Source of the DNA: Candidatus Saccharibacteria bacterium UBA1949
GTDB lineage: Bacteria > Patescibacteriota > Saccharimonadia > Saccharimonadales > Saccharimonadaceae
NCBI GenBank assembly: GCA_002336735.1
Contig: DDER01000019.1
Span: forward strand, 1-22,132
DNA length: 22,132 bases
Direction of reading: 5' to 3'
How positions within the stretch are numbered: position 1 is the first letter of the stretch; each line of letters begins with the position of its first letter. Position numbers and translations under genes: made by a program. Positions 15,636 through 22,132 of the stretch are shown here, piece by piece. The notes under the pieces are model-generated. The model ran no database searches. It was not told where the DNA came from and saw only the letters and a program-made list of their open reading frames with translations.

Positions 15636-16007
15636 ATGAGTCAACACACAGCTACCATCTTGATCATCGAGGATGACCCAGCGCTCAGTGATGCGTTTGG
15701 TATGATGCTCACACACGGTGGCTATCAGACTGAAAATGCCTATAATGGACAAGAGGCGCTCGAATACCTGCGGTCACATACGCCCGATATGATTATACTT
15801 GATATCTTGATGCCAGTGATGGATGGTCGAGAGTTCTTGCAGCAATTTAAGAACCCGATGGGTATTCCGATATTGGTGCTTAGCAATCTTGATGCAAAAG
15901 ATGAAATCGAGCGCGTCACGGAACTCGGAGCAACGCGCTATATGCTCAAATCCGGCACAACACCTCCTGTGCTGATCAAGACCGTTGCTGAGATGATTCA
16001 CGCCTAG
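15636..16007 (+). CDS. Single-domain response regulator (receiver only), partner of the CHASE kinase
   Basis: This 123-aa receiver domain has the acidic pair E12-D13-D14, phospho-acceptor D56 in MIILDILMP, S83 in LVLSNLD and K105 in RYMLKSG, so it should be phosphorylated normally. There is no output domain; it must act by binding another protein or as a step in a phosphorelay. It follows the CHASE kinase by 9 bases with AGGGG before the ATG, so the two are almost certainly co-transcribed. It is a close paralogue of the receiver at 20113: both share ATIL..EDDPAL, AYNGQEALE and MPVMDG. A short CCAC/GTGG stem follows the stop but has no T-run. Confidence 0.9.
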   Translation: MSQHTATILIIEDDPALSDAFGMMLTHGGYQTENAYNGQEALEYLRSHTPDMIILDILMPVMDGREFLQQFKNPMGIPILVLSNLDAKDEIERVTELGATRYMLKSGTTPPVLIKTVAEMIHA

Positions 16008-16062
16008 GCCACTGATGGTGGTCAAAGAGAGTGCGTAATCATGATACTATTTCTTATAAATA

Positions 16063-16105
16063 TGTGACTTATTTCACACCATCCCCGCCTAACTGCTCGT
16101 ATAGT
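16063..16105 (+). promoter_or_regulatory. Crp/Fnr-type site and class II promoter before the GlsB-like gene
   Basis: TGTGA-CTTATT-TCACA (16063-16078) matches the Crp consensus half-sites and spacing exactly. TATAGT (16100-16105) is a -10 without any -35. If transcription starts 7 bases after the -10, at 16112, the palindrome is centred at -41.5, the classic class II activator position. The window itself encodes a Crp/Fnr-family regulator at 20511-21176. Confidence 0.6.
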
Positions 16106-16159
16106 AATAACCATCATTAATAAAAGATGTACAGTTTTGTACAAAGGAGAATTACATAC

Positions 16160-16429
16160 ATGGGTGAAATAATTGCTTGGGTTGTGATCGGTGCATTGGC
16201 TGGCTGGATCGCGTCTATGATTATGAAGACAGACGCACAGATGGGTTGGCTAGCAAATATTGTTGTTGGTATCATCGGTGCATTTATCGGTGGTTGGATT
16301 GTACGAACTTTTATGGGCAATACGGTAGATCCTAACGCTTTTAATATCTGGAGCCTACTCACGGCTGTTCTCGGGGCAGTTGTACTACTTGCTCTTATCA
16401 AGATGTTTACCGGTCGTCGCGCGGTCTAG
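16160..16429 (+). CDS. GlsB/YeaQ/YmgE-family stress-response membrane protein
   Basis: This 89-aa protein has three hydrophobic segments rich in Gly and Ala: IIAWVVIGALAGWIASMIM, IVVGIIGAFIGGWIV and LLTAVLGAVVLLALI. That is the pattern of the transglycosylase-associated/GlsB family, small inner-membrane proteins induced by stress or in stationary phase. It ends with a basic tail (FTGRRAV). ATG 16160 follows AGGAGA by 9 bases; an upstream in-frame ATG at 16127 has no ribosome site. The gene stands between two kinase operons behind its own Crp-like promoter. A GC-rich hairpin follows it. Its biochemical role is not known; the family name is firm. Confidence 0.9.
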   Translation: MGEIIAWVVIGALAGWIASMIMKTDAQMGWLANIVVGIIGAFIGGWIVRTFMGNTVDPNAFNIWSLLTAVLGAVVLLALIKMFTGRRAV

Positions 16430-16451
16430 AAGCTATATTTTTGTAACTAAA

Positions 16452-16478
16452 GAGGGGAGCTTTGCAGTAGCTCCCCTC
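16452..16478 (+). terminator. 10-bp GC-rich hairpin between the GlsB-like and PAS-kinase genes
   Basis: GAGGGGAGCT (16452-16461) and AGCTCCCCTC (16469-16478) form a perfect stem with a 7-base loop, 23 bases after the GlsB-like stop. It is not followed by a T-run on the plus strand (GTATGTATCC), so it may be a weak terminator, an mRNA-stabilising stem or a control element. The PAS-kinase ATG is only 13 bases downstream and lacks its own ribosome site; the only SD-like GAGGGGAG is in the 5' arm. Confidence 0.5.
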
Positions 16479-16491
16479 GTATGTATCCTGT

Positions 16492-18441
16492 ATGAAGAAA
16501 CGTCTCGGCATCACCTACGATCAATTGTTCCATGCTATCCCAGATCACTATCTGGTGCTTCACAATGATGCGCCGCAGTTTACGATTATCGATGCAAGTG
16601 ATTCGTATTTGGCAACGATTGGTGCCTCTCGCGATCAGCTGGTAGATAATAGTGTTTTCGAGGCGGTTTTTAGGTATGACTCGCCGACACACCGACAGTC
16701 CATCAACACGATTCGAACGGCTATGACGCAGTGCCTGACAACAGGTCGTGCAACCTACGCGGGTATCGTACGATACGACACCCCAGGAACCGACGGTGAG
16801 TATGAGGTGCGATTTTGGGAGATGACAAATTATCCGATTATGGTTGATGGCGACTCAACGCCACGAGGTATTATCCATGCTAGCAATGATGTAACTACTC
16901 GTGTTAAGGACGATGAGCATCTTGCACTAGTCGGGCAACAGTATAGTCTCGATGCCAGGTATGGATTGATAGGCCGTTGGCGCTACAATCCCAATAGCCA
17001 GAGTCTGCGCGTTGATCGAGCGGTACGGCATTTGCTGGCAATGGATGGCGAAAACGAACAAGCTTCATGTAATATTGATGAATTCCTCAACCAAATACAT
17101 GTCGATGATCGTGATAGGCTGGTTGCAGTGTGGGAGGGGGCTATAGCAACAAAGGAGCAGTTTGAGATTGAACATCGGCTACTCGACGATAAAGGTGGTG
17201 AGAGATGGGTGAGTACGCGAGGCAAGCCAGTAGCGGAGTATAGTGAGGCTGTTAGTGAACTCATTGGTGTGATGATTGATATCACGGAGCGTAAACGTGC
17301 GGAACAACAACTGATAGAGAGCGAGAAGCGACTACTCTTCCTTGCCGATACGATGCCACAGATGGTGTGGACGGCAACCTCAGACGGTCGGCGAGAATAT
17401 TTCAACCAGCGCTGGATGAGGTATACCGGTGCTCAGTATGAGCAATTAGTTGGTGATGGCTGGATGGACTATATTCATCCCGAAGATAGAGATCGTGTCC
17501 GTAAAGAATGGTACAGATGCGTCCTGTCGGGTGATGACTATGAGATAGAATATCGTATTCGTCAGCAGAGTGGTGATTATCAATGGTTTATCGGCCGCGG
17601 GATGCCATACCGTAATCGCAATGATGGGGTCGAGATGTGGTATGGGACGCTTACTAATATTGATGTCCAAAAACGTGATGCTGATATGCTTGAGCAACTG
17701 GTTACTATTCGGACTCAGGAACTTGAAGCGCTCAATGCTGATCTCGAACGTAGCAATCAAGAGCTGCAAGACTTTGCCTACGTTGCCTCGCATGACCTGC
17801 AAGAGCCGCTTCGCAAAATTCAGGCGTTTGGTGATCTACTACATGAAGAGTACCGCGACAACCTAGGAGAGGGGGGTGAGTATCTCGAGCGGATGCAAGC
17901 AGCGGCAGCGCGGATGAGTGTGTTGATTGCAGATTTGCTAATGTTTTCACGGGTTGCGACTCGAGCAAATCCACCCAAGGCGGTTGACCTAAATATGGCT
18001 CTCGATCAGGCGATAAGTGATCTTGAGTCGCGACTATCTGAAAGTAGTGGCAGGATAGAACGGGTGTTGCTGCCGACTGTGTATGCAGATCCCACGCACA
18101 TGTGGCAGTTGTTCCAAAATCTCATTAGTAATGCTTTGAAATTTCACAGGCCAGACAAACCACCGGTCGTCAAGATCGGCTACCGGCACGATGACAAAAA
18201 TCACACTCATGTCATCACAGTCAAAGACAACGGCATTGGTTTTGATAGTAAGTATAAAAATCGAATCTTTGTGGTCTTTCAGCGGCTGCATGGACGTTCA
18301 GAATACCAAGGTACTGGTATAGGTCTCGCGGTTTGCCGCAAGATCGTCGAGCGCTACGGCGGCAGTATTACGGCAACGAGTCGCCCCGGCAAAGGCGCAA
18401 TCTTTACGATCTCGCTACCCGACAAGGATATCATCGAATGA
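16492..18441 (+). CDS. Soluble three-PAS histidine kinase
   Basis: This 649-aa cytoplasmic kinase has no membrane segment. It has three PAS-like domains: about 1-130 (diverged), 150-270 (ending in a PAC motif, GVMIDITERKRAEQ) and 275-395 (PAS_3 type, WMRYTGAQYEQL, ending GTLTNIDVQKRDAD). A coiled linker precedes the HisKA helix with H434 in ASHDLQEPLRKIQAFGDLL. The HATPase follows with N-box FQNLISNALKF, DNGIGFD and GTGIGLAVCRK. The HDLQEPLRKI type of H-box is typical of phytochrome-like and related kinases that pair with Rcp-like regulators, and just such a gene follows with an ATGA overlap. The PAS ligand is unknown. The start has no visible ribosome site. Confidence 0.9.
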   Translation: MKKRLGITYDQLFHAIPDHYLVLHNDAPQFTIIDASDSYLATIGASRDQLVDNSVFEAVFRYDSPTHRQSINTIRTAMTQCLTTGRATYAGIVRYDTPGTDGEYEVRFWEMTNYPIMVDGDSTPRGIIHASNDVTTRVKDDEHLALVGQQYSLDARYGLIGRWRYNPNSQSLRVDRAVRHLLAMDGENEQASCNIDEFLNQIHVDDRDRLVAVWEGAIATKEQFEIEHRLLDDKGGERWVSTRGKPVAEYSEAVSELIGVMIDITERKRAEQQLIESEKRLLFLADTMPQMVWTATSDGRREYFNQRWMRYTGAQYEQLVGDGWMDYIHPEDRDRVRKEWYRCVLSGDDYEIEYRIRQQSGDYQWFIGRGMPYRNRNDGVEMWYGTLTNIDVQKRDADMLEQLVTIRTQELEALNADLERSNQELQDFAYVASHDLQEPLRKIQAFGDLLHEEYRDNLGEGGEYLERMQAAAARMSVLIADLLMFSRVATRANPPKAVDLNMALDQAISDLESRLSESSGRIERVLLPTVYADPTHMWQLFQNLISNALKFHRPDKPPVVKIGYRHDDKNHTHVITVKDNGIGFDSKYKNRIFVVFQRLHGRSEYQGTGIGLAVCRKIVERYGGSITATSRPGKGAIFTISLPDKDIIE

Positions 18442-18902
18442 GCCATCACCTACAGCCAGCCAAACGGAAGTTAGTTGTGCTCATGGTAGATGACGATGAC
18501 GATGATTATTTGCTCACCAAGCGAGCCCTTAACGGCACCAGGCTCAGCAAAGGTTTTCGACGAGTATGTGATGGTGAAGAAATGCTCGACTACCTGCACC
18601 GCAGAGGTCGATATAGCGGTGATCCAGCTGCAGAACGACCTGACGTGATATTACTCGATCTCAATATGCCGCGCATGGATGGCCGACAAGCGTTAGAGGC
18701 TCTCAAATCTAGCCAATCATTGAAAGACATTCCAGTCGTTGTGTTTAGTACATCAAAAGCCGAAGAAGATATCCTGCGCACATACCAACTGGGGGTCAAC
18801 TCATTTATCACCAAGCCAGTGACATTTGATGGCCTCGTAGCTATTATGAACAATCTTGGGACGTATTGGTTTGAAGTCGTGGAGCTACCGAGGCGTGTCT
18901 AA
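18438..18902 (+). CDS. Rcp-like single-domain response regulator
   Basis: This 154-aa receiver starts with ATGA overlapping the PAS kinase stop, so the two are translationally coupled. It has the acidic patch D18-D20, phospho-acceptor D74 in VILLDLNMPRMDG, the T/S in FSTSKAEEDI and K126 in FITKPVTF. The insert between beta-2 and alpha-2 (HRRGRYSGDPAAERPD) and the C-terminal extension are typical of the Rcp1-like regulators that partner phytochrome-type kinases. It has no DNA-binding domain. A longer frame from 18333 lies inside the kinase gene and is not used. The gene overlaps the next one by 8 bases. Confidence 0.9.
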   Translation: MSHHLQPAKRKLVVLMVDDDDDDYLLTKRALNGTRLSKGFRRVCDGEEMLDYLHRRGRYSGDPAAERPDVILLDLNMPRMDGRQALEALKSSQSLKDIPVVVFSTSKAEEDILRTYQLGVNSFITKPVTFDGLVAIMNNLGTYWFEVVELPRRV

Positions 18903-20016
18903 GTTTAATCACCCACTAGATCAGATCCGTCTCCTTATTATTGATGATGATGAAGATGATGCATATTTGCTACGACGATATATTAGCGCTATTCCCGGTG
19001 CTGTATTTAAAGTAGAATGGATAGGCCAATTTGATGAGGCAATTGAGCGGATTGCCGATCATGATCATGATGTTTATCTTGTTGATTATCGACTTGGTGA
19101 GCGAACGGGTATTGAACTGCTAGAGATAGTACGGCCAAGTAGCCGCATAGAGCCATTTATTATGATGAGTGGAGCGGGTGATCGTGATTTGCTGCGGGAG
19201 TCGATGCAGTATGATGCGGCAGATTTTATGACCAAGGGGTCGATCAACGAAGAAATGCTCGCTAAGACGCTCTTTTATGCAATCCAACGCAAGCAAATGG
19301 AGCGCCGCCGGTACGAAGAGCTACTTGAACTGAATCGTAGCAAGGATGAATTTATCTCGATTGCTTCCCACCAGTTACGAACGCCCGCAACTGGCGTCAA
19401 ACAGTATATTGGTATGGTGCGGGAAGGATTTGCGGGAAAGATTACGGAGCAACAACGCATGATGCTCGACAAGGCGTATGAAAGTAATGAACGGCAGTTG
19501 CGCATTGTTTCTGACCTTCTCAAGGTAGCTCAGGTTGATGCGGGCAAAGTAAGTCTTAGCAAGTCAGATGTCAAGCTGTGTGAGCTGATCCAGGACATTG
19601 TCAAGAGCACCTCTTCTATTTTTAGCGAAAAACAGCAAAGACTAGTGGTCTCATTGCCCAAAAAGCCAGTGATTGCATATATCGATGAAACAACGATGCG
19701 TATGGTCATCGAGAATATTGTCGAAAATGCAAGTAAGTATTCGGAGGAAGGCACAACGACTCGTATCAAGCTGTATAGTGATACGACTGAGGCAACTATT
19801 GACGTGATTGATCAGGGAGTGGGAATCAATCCAGAGCATATAGATAAAGTTTTTGAAAAATTCGGACGGGTAGATAACCCGTTATCAACAAAAGTCGGGG
19901 GAACCGGTATTGGCATGTACTGGGCAAAGAAGATGGTGGAGTTACATGGTGGCGATATCACGGTGATGCCAGGTCGTTCGCGAGGGAGTGTCTTTTCGAT
20001 CATTTTACCTAAATAA
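18895..20016 (+). CDS. Hybrid receiver-histidine kinase (REC-HisKA-HATPase)
   Basis: This 373-aa soluble protein has an N-terminal receiver (D17-D18, phospho-acceptor D64 in VYLVDYRLGERTG, K114 in FMTKGS). A helix follows, then HisKA with H159 in ASHQLRTPATGVKQYIGM, then HATPase (ENIVENASKYS, DQGVGI, GGTGIGMYWAKK). A receiver in front of a kinase usually passes a signal from an upstream kinase into a second kinase step, so it may be fed by the PAS kinase before it. GTG 18895 is the most likely start: it overlaps the upstream stop by 8 bases and has GGAG about 10 bases before it. Its HisKA sequence is nearly identical to that of the CHASE kinase, which suggests duplication. Confidence 0.88.
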   Translation: MSKFNHPLDQIRLLIIDDDEDDAYLLRRYISAIPGAVFKVEWIGQFDEAIERIADHDHDVYLVDYRLGERTGIELLEIVRPSSRIEPFIMMSGAGDRDLLRESMQYDAADFMTKGSINEEMLAKTLFYAIQRKQMERRRYEELLELNRSKDEFISIASHQLRTPATGVKQYIGMVREGFAGKITEQQRMMLDKAYESNERQLRIVSDLLKVAQVDAGKVSLSKSDVKLCELIQDIVKSTSSIFSEKQQRLVVSLPKKPVIAYIDETTMRMVIENIVENASKYSEEGTTTRIKLYSDTTEATIDVIDQGVGINPEHIDKVFEKFGRVDNPLSTKVGGTGIGMYWAKKMVELHGGDITVMPGRSRGSVFSIILPK

Positions 20017-20038
20017 TAGAGGCCGGGCATGGGTAATC

Positions 20039-20084
20039 TGTAAAATATTTCACAGACAATTGTGCCAAAATCATAGAGTATAAG
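20039..20084 (+). promoter_or_regulatory. Crp/Fnr-like palindrome and -10 before the last response regulator
   Basis: TGTAA-AATATT-TCACA (20039-20054) resembles the perfect site at 16063-16078 and has one half-site change. TATAAG (20079-20084) is a possible -10. With a start near 20089-20091 the site is centred at about -42 to -44, close to the class II position. The palindrome extends one base pair further on each side. Confidence 0.5.
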
Positions 20085-20112
20085 AAGAACAAAGGAGCGA
20101 CACTACGCCAAT

Positions 20113-20493
20113 ATGAAAAAAGCTACTATACTTGTCGTCGAGGATGATCCAGCACTCAACGAGGCCTATAATATGATTTTGCGATCTGCTGGTTATGACG
20201 TCATGACGGCATATAACGGCCAGGAGGCGCTTGAGGTACTAAAAGACGCCAAAGACCCAGACATTATTTTTCTTGATCTTCGTATGCCAGTGATGGATGG
20301 GATCGGTTTCCTCAAAGAGTATCACCCAGAAAAGCACCCGCATACAACCATCATTGTTTTTAGTAACTACGACGCTCGTGCAGAGGTTGACGAAGCGTAC
20401 AAACTTGGTGCACATCGCTATGTGCTCAAAGCCCGTGCCGCCCCAAAAGAGCTCATCCATATCGTCGAAGGTGTAATTGGCGCTCGACAATAA
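20113..20493 (+). CDS. Single-domain response regulator (receiver only)
   Basis: This 126-aa receiver has E10-D11-D12, phospho-acceptor D55 in IIFLDLRMPVMDG, the S of VFSNYD and K106 in RYVLKARAA. It has no output domain. It is a paralogue of the receiver at 15636 and lies after the hybrid kinase with its own promoter and Crp-like site. AAGGAG stands 15 bases before ATG 20113, longer than usual; no other in-frame ATG or GTG is better placed. The product could receive phosphate from the hybrid kinase just upstream, whose HisKA sequence is nearly the same as the CHASE kinase's. It converges on the Crp/Fnr gene, with 17 bases between stops and no clear terminator. Confidence 0.9.
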   Translation: MKKATILVVEDDPALNEAYNMILRSAGYDVMTAYNGQEALEVLKDAKDPDIIFLDLRMPVMDGIGFLKEYHPEKHPHTTIIVFSNYDARAEVDEAYKLGAHRYVLKARAAPKELIHIVEGVIGARQ

Positions 20494-20510
20494 CTATCTG
20501 TTATCTATGG

Positions 20511-21176
20511 CTATGATAGCTTGATATCGCGAAAACTATCTTCGCCAAGAAACTGCTCGAGTTTTTTCTTGTTGACGACATAGGTTAATGAGGAATAGCT
20601 AATTATTTCCTTTTCGCGAAGTATTTTGATGTTTTTGGCAGTGCCTTCGCGTGTTTGGCCGATGAGGTCTGCCAGCATTGACTGACTCAGCTTGAGATTG
20701 ATAGTGAACTCGCCGGGCGTTTTTTCCTGACCATAACGAAACAGTAGATAGTATAGCGTGTAGCATATCTTGTCGATCGTGCGTGACTGGCTAAGACCGG
20801 TGACACGGAGTAGTAATGCTGTGTAATCTTTGCCCAAAAGGGTTAGGACTGCACGTAGTGTTTCGGGGCTAGAACTGATTGTGGCTATGAACTGCTCATG
20901 GGGAATATGCAATAAGCGTACGTCAGAGACAGCATCATAGTAGAACAGTGCATTAGGTGCTTCGCCGAATGCCCAGGCGATCGGAAATACATCACCCTTG
21001 CCGTAGAGAGCGGCAATACGCTCTTCGCCACTTGCTGTGATGGTATAGGCGCGTACCACCCCATCAAGTATGAAGTATGCACCACGGGGTATTTCGCCTT
21101 GAAATAAAATATTCTCACGTTTGCGAAAGAGGCGGGGAGTGCCATGTGGTCGTAATTGACGAAGCAAAGTATTCAT
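20511..21176 (-). CDS. Crp/Fnr-family transcriptional regulator
   Basis: This 221-aa protein has an N-terminal cyclic-nucleotide-binding-type barrel (ENILFQGEIPRGAYFILDGV, then GEERIAALYGKGDVFPIAWA), a long dimer helix, and a C-terminal winged helix with LSQSMLADLIGQTREGTAKN and IKILREKEII. The barrel lacks the RSA/T residues that bind cAMP in Crp and shows no FNR-type cysteine cluster, so the ligand is unknown. It could control the two TGTRA-N6-TCACA sites found in this window, at 16063 and 20039. The ATG at 21176 has no ribosome site at a normal distance (GAGAGGATG is 13 or more bases upstream). Its likely -10, TATAAT, is at 21214-21209 on the minus strand. Confidence 0.88.
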   Translation of the reverse strand: MNTLLRQLRPHGTPRLFRKRENILFQGEIPRGAYFILDGVVRAYTITASGEERIAALYGKGDVFPIAWAFGEAPNALFYYDAVSDVRLLHIPHEQFIATISSSPETLRAVLTLLGKDYTALLLRVTGLSQSRTIDKICYTLYYLLFRYGQEKTPGEFTINLKLSQSMLADLIGQTREGTAKNIKILREKEIISYSSLTYVVNKKKLEQFLGEDSFRDIKLS

Positions 21177-21208
21177 AATCGGACAAAACTCATCCTCTCT
21201 ACTGGTAT

Positions 21209-21214
21209 ATTATA
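21209..21214 (-). promoter_or_regulatory. Possible -10 of the Crp/Fnr-like gene
   Basis: TATAAT on the minus strand, with the start codon 32 bases downstream of its last base. No good -35 is visible 17 bases upstream. Transcription would start near 21202. Confidence 0.35.
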
Positions 21215-21246
21215 CGCGGCGAGGCTAATATCGCGAAATAAATCAC

Positions 21247-21275
21247 TTGAATATCATAGAAAAGCTGCGTATAAT
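21247..21275 (+). promoter_or_regulatory. Promoter of the short one-helix protein
   Basis: TTGAAT (21247-21252), a 17-base spacer and TATAAT (21270-21275). Transcription would start near 21282, at a TTAGCACT that resembles one CIRCE arm; the opposite arm is poor, with only GAG kept at the right spacing. Confidence 0.45.
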
Positions 21276-21332
21276 AATCATTAGCACTAACACCATGCGA
21301 GGTTACGGTGAAAAATGAGGAGTATTGTATCT

Positions 21333-21491
21333 ATGCGACGAATTGTTCGTAATCATGCGGTGGCTATACCGGTAGCCGCACTAGCTGTCCTGTCAGTCTT
21401 GGCAGTCCAATTATTTAACGTAGTAGCCATGAACACTGTTCGATTGGCGCCGACAGGTGATGTGGCCGTGACGTCAGCACCATCCGAGTAG
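21333..21491 (+). CDS. 52-aa one-helix membrane or secreted protein upstream of dnaK
   Basis: The frame runs from ATG 21333 to TAG 21489-21491. TGAGGAG (21316-21322) stands 10 bases before the ATG; an earlier in-frame ATG at 21315 overlaps that site. The product has a basic start (MRRIVRNH), a hydrophobic helix (AVAIPVAALAVLSVLAVQLF) and a polar tail of about 20 residues. It reads as a signal-anchored or secreted micro-protein. It has a promoter of its own and ends 22 bases before the dnaK CIRCE. I do not recognise the family. Confidence 0.55.
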   Translation: MRRIVRNHAVAIPVAALAVLSVLAVQLFNVVAMNTVRLAPTGDVAVTSAPSE

Positions 21492-21513
21492 AATCACACA
21501 TCACAAAATACTA

Positions 21514-21540
21514 TTAGCACTCTTGACATGAGAGTGCTAA
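21514..21540 (+). promoter_or_regulatory. Perfect CIRCE operator (HrcA site) of dnaK
   Basis: TTAGCACTC (21514-21522), a 9-base spacer and GAGTGCTAA (21532-21540) match the CIRCE consensus in every arm position. The dnaK promoter overlaps it: TTGACA (21523-21528) lies in the spacer, and TACAAT (21547-21552) follows with an 18-base gap. HrcA bound here would block transcription until heat shock releases it. HrcA is not in this window. Confidence 0.95.
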
Positions 21541-21559
21541 TTTTATTACAATAAAACTA

Positions 21560-21586
21560 TTGGCAGTCTAGGCTATAGAGTGCTAA
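21560..21586 (+). promoter_or_regulatory. Second, degenerate CIRCE operator
   Basis: TTGGCAGTC (21560-21568), a 9-base spacer and a perfect GAGTGCTAA (21578-21586) make a second HrcA-like site with seven of nine matches in the left arm. It lies just after the dnaK transcription start and before the ribosome site GGAGG (21621-21625). Confidence 0.6.
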
Positions 21587-21633
21587 AATAGTGATATAGC
21601 GATAATACACCTACAAGCAAGGAGGAATGTAAT

Positions 21634-22132
21634 ATGGGTAAAATCATCGGAATCGACCTCGGTACCACGAATAGCGCATTTGCCTATCTCGTGGCTGGCA
21701 AGCCAGAGGTTATCACCAACGCAGAGGGCAATCGTACTACCCCAAGTGTGGTGGCGGTCAACAAAGCTGGCGAGCGTCTCGTCGGTCAAGTCGCACAGCG
21801 TCAGCGCGTCACCAATGCGCAAAATACTATCTATGGCGTGAAGCGCCTGATTGGTCGTAAATTTGACAGTGCGGAAGTTCAAAAAGACATCGATATCATG
21901 CCATTTAAAATCGTCAAAAAAGGTGCCGGCGTCGCTGTAAAAATGGGTGACAAAGACTATACGCCAGAAGAAGTATCAGCCATGATTCTTTCTAAGATCA
22001 AAGCTGATGCCGAAAGCTTCCTTGGCGAAAAAGTCACCGAAGCCGTGATCACCGTACCGGCGTACTTCGATGATTCGCAGCGCCAAGCCACAAAAGACGC
22101 CGGCAAAATCGCCGGCCTCGAGGTCAAGCGCA
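21634..22132 (+). CDS. dnaK: Molecular chaperone DnaK (Hsp70), 5' part
   Basis: The first 166 residues are present and run off the right edge. The N-terminal ATPase domain is clear: phosphate-1 loop GIDLGTTNSAFA (about 5-16), NAEGNRTTPSVVA, GVKRLIGRKFD, and VTEAVITVPAYFDDSQRQA with AGKIAGLEVKR, the start of the second subdomain. DnaK uses ATP to bind and release unfolded polypeptides with DnaJ and GrpE in the cytoplasm. ATG 21634 follows GGAGG by 8 bases. Expression is under HrcA/CIRCE control. Nothing odd is seen in the visible part. Confidence 0.97.
   Translation, partial: MGKIIGIDLGTTNSAFAYLVAGKPEVITNAEGNRTTPSVVAVNKAGERLVGQVAQRQRVTNAQNTIYGVKRLIGRKFDSAEVQKDIDIMPFKIVKKGAGVAVKMGDKDYTPEEVSAMILSKIKADAESFLGEKVTEAVITVPAYFDDSQRQATKDAGKIAGLEVKR

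Noticed and set aside
16983..17405. 140-codon minus-strand frame inside the PAS kinase
   Set aside because: The sense frame has clear PAS homology throughout; serine-rich antisense frames of this type are common shadows.
21173..21193. Six-codon minus-strand frame (starts ATG 21193) overlapping the Crp/Fnr start as ATGA
   Set aside because: The SD-like AGAGG touches the ATG with no gap, so translation is doubtful.
1..22132. CRISPR arrays, tRNA and rRNA genes
   Set aside because: No regularly spaced direct repeats, cloverleaf pattern or conserved rRNA stretch was seen on reading; a tRNA scan could still find one.

Overview
The window looks like a chromosomal segment of a Candidate Phyla Radiation bacterium, most likely Candidatus Saccharibacteria (TM7). 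This is an inference. It rests on moderate GC with the standard code (TGA ends several intact genes, which argues against Gracilibacteria and Absconditabacteria), compact gene spacing, a HrcA/CIRCE-type dnaK promoter, and a mix of GH18 protein, GlsB-like protein, MsbA-like exporter and His kinases. No rRNA, tRNA or CRISPR array is visible.

Region 1 (1-5294) is an AT-rich accessory island. It opens with a transposase tail and a complete IS481-like transposase, then the 3' remnant of a broken gene. A tightly overlapped operon follows: a 40-codon TTG-start ORF, a PHP-domain/ABC-type ATPase, a 101-aa unknown, a DUF2130 protein with a PD-(D/E)XK-like motif, and an 82-aa unknown. The layout resembles a mobile anti-phage defence cassette, and the PHP+ATPase architecture resembles the reported Ppl-type defence protein. 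It is the best candidate here for an undescribed system.

Region 2 (5396-13610) carries surface and housekeeping functions. A GH18 chitinase-like gene is interrupted by an in-frame amber codon. A GT4 glycosyltransferase and an ABC exporter converge. A large secreted protein of six ~95-aa repeats carries a one-base frameshift. A DEAD-box RNA helicase converges on it.

Region 3 (13789-21176) is a dense signalling cluster: a CHASE sensor kinase with a single-domain response regulator, a GlsB-like membrane protein, a three-PAS soluble kinase with an Rcp-like regulator, a REC-HisKA-HATPase hybrid, another single-domain regulator, and a Crp/Fnr-family regulator. None of the four receiver-containing proteins has a DNA-binding output. 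Two TGTRA-N6-TCACA palindromes stand before glsB and before the last regulator, so the Crp/Fnr protein at the end of the cluster may be the local transcriptional output.

Region 4 (21177-22132) has a short one-helix protein and the 5' part of dnaK. The dnaK gene sits behind a perfect CIRCE operator that overlaps its -35 box, with a second degenerate CIRCE just downstream. Several promoters in regions 2 and 3 use an extended -10 (TGC-TATAMT), and at least one, for the CHASE kinase, places the ATG at the predicted transcription start, which suggests leaderless mRNA.
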